Origin: Candidatus Bathyarchaeota archaeon
Lineage (GTDB): Archaea > Thermoproteota > Bathyarchaeia > TCS64
DNA: 6,739 bases
NCBI GenBank assembly: GCA_013619005.1
Contig: JABXKY010000236.1
Coordinates: forward strand, 1 to 6,739
Direction of reading: 5' to 3'
Part shown: one piece after another, positions 5,266 to 6,739 of the stretch
How the letters are laid out: each line of letters opens with the position of its first letter
Numbering within the stretch: the first letter of the stretch is position 1
Translations under genes and position numbers: made by a program
The notes under the pieces: model-generated
What the model was told of the DNA's origin: nothing
The model's input: only the letters and a program-made list of their open reading frames with translations
Database searches by the model: none

Positions 5266-5703
5266 TTACCCCAAGTATTTCTCAAGACCTGCCAGTACGC
5301 CTTCCCATGCCCGGATGTGCCAGGCCTTGGCCTCTTCCCATTTCTCTCCCTTGCCCCAGCCGCCATGGTGCACTGTTACATGGGTTTTTTCGCTGTCCAC
5401 CTCGAAGGTTATGTGGACGAAAGTTATGGGAGCCGGGTCATTCATCGTCTCATTGAACATGTCTGGTCCCCTCCACTGGAACCCCAGGCTCGTCCTTGGT
5501 TTGATCTCGGTGATCTTGCATCCCTTGGTGCTCTGGTGGTCGTGGTTGGAGGGGTCGAAGTAGAGCTCGTATGGTCCCCCCATCCTTGGATCGATGTAGG
5601 CCTCGGGGCTGAACCAGTTTGTGATGTCCTTGGAGTCGGTCCATGTGTGCCATACTGTCTCTATGGGGGCGTTTAGGGTCAGCTTGAACTCCATGGTGGT
5701 CAT
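5266..5703 (-). CDS. SRPBCC / AHSA1-domain protein
   Basis: This 145-residue single-domain protein has the START-like (SRPBCC) helix-grip fold, of the 'activator of Hsp90 ATPase homologue 1-like' group. Visible hallmarks are the opening strand FKLTLNAPIETVWHTWTD (6-23), FSPEAYIDPRMGGPYELYFD (31-50), which is the AHSA1 signature region, the GFQWRGPDMF strand (74-83), and the long C-terminal helix after HHGGWGKGEKWEEAKAW (112-128) that covers the ligand cavity. The fold binds small hydrophobic ligands or acts as a co-chaperone; members this short have no settled function and archaeal ones usually lack the Hsp90-binding N-terminal domain. ATG 5703 is used, with a second in-frame ATG three codons on. 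A weak TATA-like TTAAGTAA (minus strand of 5725-5732) would start transcription right at the ATG, suggesting a leaderless mRNA. It is not linked to either neighbour by orientation. Confidence 0.85.
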   Translation of the reverse strand: MTTMEFKLTLNAPIETVWHTWTDSKDITNWFSPEAYIDPRMGGPYELYFDPSNHDHQSTKGCKITEIKPRTSLGFQWRGPDMFNETMNDPAPITFVHITFEVDSEKTHVTVHHGGWGKGEKWEEAKAWHIRAWEGVLAGLEKYLG

Positions 5704-5724
5704 GTATTGGTCTCTGAGGTTAGG

Positions 5725-5732
5725 TTACTTAA
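5725..5732 (-). promoter_or_regulatory. Weak TATA-like box for the AHSA1-domain gene
   Basis: The minus strand reads TTAAGTAA, centred about 26 bases from the ATG at 5703. That is the usual archaeal distance between TATA box and start point. It is the only AT-rich stretch at that distance, but the match to consensus is poor. Confidence 0.3.
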
Positions 5733-5812
5733 TGGTAATGACTGAAAAGATAGCTGGTGAGACTAAATGTCGGCCACACTGGCTGTGTGTATCCATTTAC
5801 TGCACACGCGTT

Positions 5813-5821
5813 CATTTATTC
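5813..5821 (+). promoter_or_regulatory. TATA-like box for the small cysteine-rich gene
   Basis: CATTTATTC is centred about 26 bases before the ATG at 5843, placing the start of transcription at or within a base or two of the start codon. No Shine-Dalgarno is seen upstream of that ATG (the bases before it are GTGAATCTGTC), which fits a leaderless mRNA. Confidence 0.4.
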
Positions 5822-5842
5822 ATTTGCGCAAGTGAATCTGTC

Positions 5843-6070
5843 ATGGAGTCTGTCGTACCTCGTAACCCCTTCTTTTACGAGACCAAGGCCACGTGCCTTG
5901 AGTGCCAGTACCTGCACAGGCCCAACCCCTCCGAGGACGTTTACCTTTGCCTCTGTTCCTTGGAGAATATTCAACACGAGCTGGATTTCCCTGTTATCTG
6001 CTACGATTACGAGGACATAAAGCAGTCCTGGATGCCCATTTACTTGGCAGAAACCCAGAACTATACTTAA
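5843..6070 (+). CDS. Small cysteine-rich protein, probable metal-binding, unknown function
   Basis: This 75-residue protein belongs to no family I recognise. It has five cysteines in a regular layout: C18 and C21 (CLEC), C36 and C38 (CLC), and C53. The spacers of 14 residues between C21 and C36 and between C38 and C53 are equal. CxxC followed by CxC suggests a zinc ribbon-like knuckle or iron-sulfur site. The C-terminal third is acidic and aromatic (CYDYEDIKQSW). No membrane segment or signal peptide is seen. The ATG at 5843 is chosen over the long upstream extension because it lies at the right distance from a TATA-like box, and codons become G/C-ending and neighbour-like only from about here. 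It is flanked by divergent and convergent genes, so it is a single-gene unit. It could be a small regulator or an adaptor with a bound metal. Confidence 0.65.
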   Translation: MESVVPRNPFFYETKATCLECQYLHRPNPSEDVYLCLCSLENIQHELDFPVICYDYEDIKQSWMPIYLAETQNYT

Positions 6071-6149
6071 TCACATTAGTTTTCAGGTCATTCAGCACGC
6101 GCGACCAAGTAGACTCCCATTGAAAATTAGTGCTTTCATAAGTATCACT

Positions 6150-6158
6150 TAAAAAAAT
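6150..6158 (-). terminator. T-run terminator after the ABC-2 permease gene
   Basis: On the minus strand, seven T (complement of 6151-6157) follow about 10 bases after the TAA stop at 6166-6168. This is an uninterrupted archaeal-type oligo-T termination signal, lying between two convergent genes. Confidence 0.55.
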
Positions 6159-6165
6159 GGGGAGA

Positions 6166-6739
6166 TTAAAACTCCGTCCTCTTGAACCGCCAGATGGCGA
6201 GTCCTGTGAGGCCAATAGTGTAGACCGCTGTTGCGATGATGGGTAGATACGTTGGGAGTGACTGCCCCCTGATCAACATGATTGAGCCAATGTTCAGCAT
6301 CTTGGGCAATACGTTAGGGAACCAGGGGAGGTAAGATCCTAGGAAACCTGCGAGGAGGTCCTGGATCATTACGACCATTATCCCGATCCCCATTATTGGG
6401 CCCCTTGAGTTAAAGAAGGCGCCCAGGGCCATTGTTAGGGTTATGTAGAATAACATGTGGAGTATCTGGAGCCCCATTGAGGCAAGGTAGGCTGTGATTG
6501 GTAGCGAATAGCCTAAGGCGTATGACATTATCCCGTAGCCGATTGAGCCTTGGAGTATTATTGCCACGACCAGGAGACCAAGTGTGTTGGCTAGGAGTTT
6601 GGACAATATGAAGGATGTCCTTGTGATGGGGTTTGAGAGTAACCAGGCCGCTGTGCCTGTCTGCTTCTCACCCACAAGAGCGCTCTGCATCACGATTATG
6701 GTGCCCACGGCGACGACCATGGAGAAGATACCGATGAAG
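6166..6739 (-). CDS. ABC-2 type transporter permease (5' end beyond the right edge)
   Basis: This is the C-terminal 190 residues of a permease subunit; the frame stays open to the right edge (FIGIFS before the methionine at 6720), so that methionine is internal. The stretch GEKQTGTAAWLLSNPITRTSFILSKLLANTLG, read from about residue 23 of the visible part, carries the conserved EK..GT..LLS.PI.R..f..sK pattern found between transmembrane segments of ABC-2 exporters. Four or five hydrophobic segments follow, ending in AIWRFKRTEF, a positively charged tail typical of these proteins. It would pair with an ATP-binding subunit, probably encoded just outside the window on the same strand. The exported substrate (drug, lipid, peptide or polysaccharide) cannot be told from this part. 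A T run lies just past its stop. Confidence 0.87.
   Translation of the reverse strand, partial: FIGIFSMVVAVGTIIVMQSALVGEKQTGTAAWLLSNPITRTSFILSKLLANTLGLLVVAIILQGSIGYGIMSYALGYSLPITAYLASMGLQILHMLFYITLTMALGAFFNSRGPIMGIGIMVVMIQDLLAGFLGSYLPWFPNVLPKMLNIGSIMLIRGQSLPTYLPIIATAVYTIGLTGLAIWRFKRTEF

Noticed and set aside
4887..5366. Minus-strand 159-codon open frame across the end of the creatininase-family gene.
   Set aside because: Mostly antisense to conserved creatininase-family sequence and it overlaps the AHSA1 gene end; Arg/Pro-rich shadow translation.
5621..5842. Longer version of the cysteine-rich protein starting at 5621.
   Set aside because: It would run antisense through the AHSA1 gene start and both promoters, and codon choice is unlike genes nearby; the ATG at 5843 fits the TATA-like box.
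5994..6215. Minus-strand 73-codon open frame bridging the cysteine-rich gene and the permease end.
   Set aside because: It crosses the T-run terminator and two supported gene ends; Ser/Arg-rich with no conserved pattern.
1..6739. CRISPR array, tRNA, rRNA, insertion sequence, toxin-antitoxin or defence system.
   Set aside because: No spaced repeats, tRNA arms, transposase motifs or paired toxin genes were seen; the XRE gene is beside a membrane protein, not a recognised toxin.

Overview
The window looks archaeal. Several genes are preceded by TATA-like boxes about 25-30 bases upstream of the start codon, some so close that the mRNA would be leaderless or nearly so. Two genes use GTG starts. 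Coding regions favour AGG for arginine and G/C in third position. The gene content (archaeal translin, DUF2178 membrane protein beside a small XRE regulator, ACR3 arsenite exporter, creatininase-family amidohydrolase) also fits an archaeon of moderate GC. The lineage cannot be fixed from this sequence; a Bathyarchaeia-, Asgard- or Thermoplasmata-like source is only a guess.

Left part (1-2230, minus strand): a probable operon read right to left. It runs from a UlaG-like metallo-beta-lactamase-fold hydrolase, through a PLP-dependent threonine/serine dehydratase-like enzyme, to a translin-family protein cut by the left edge. The intergenic gaps are 22 and 4 bases. The first gene has an unusually long leader containing G/C tracts able to form a very stable hairpin. 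Its probable promoter is a symmetric TATA box at 2241-2248, apparently shared with the divergent gene pair on its right.

Centre (2231-4346): on the plus strand a DUF2178-type membrane protein is followed after 4 bases by a 69-residue XRE/Cro-type regulator, a recurring membrane protein plus repressor pairing. Convergent to it on the minus strand is an ACR3-type arsenite efflux permease with a dyad-rich promoter. Between them lies a fragment that looks like a frameshifted small gene. A non-coding stretch of about 290 bases (4061-4346) separates acr3 from the next, divergent gene; it holds promoters and one doubtful small ORF.

Right part (4347-6739): a creatininase-family metal amidohydrolase (+), an SRPBCC/AHSA1-domain protein (-), a small cysteine-rich protein of unknown function (+, apparently leaderless), and the C-terminal part of an ABC-2 type permease (-) that runs off the right edge. 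These are single genes in alternating orientation, so there is no sign of one pathway. No tRNA, rRNA, CRISPR array, insertion sequence or phage gene was seen.
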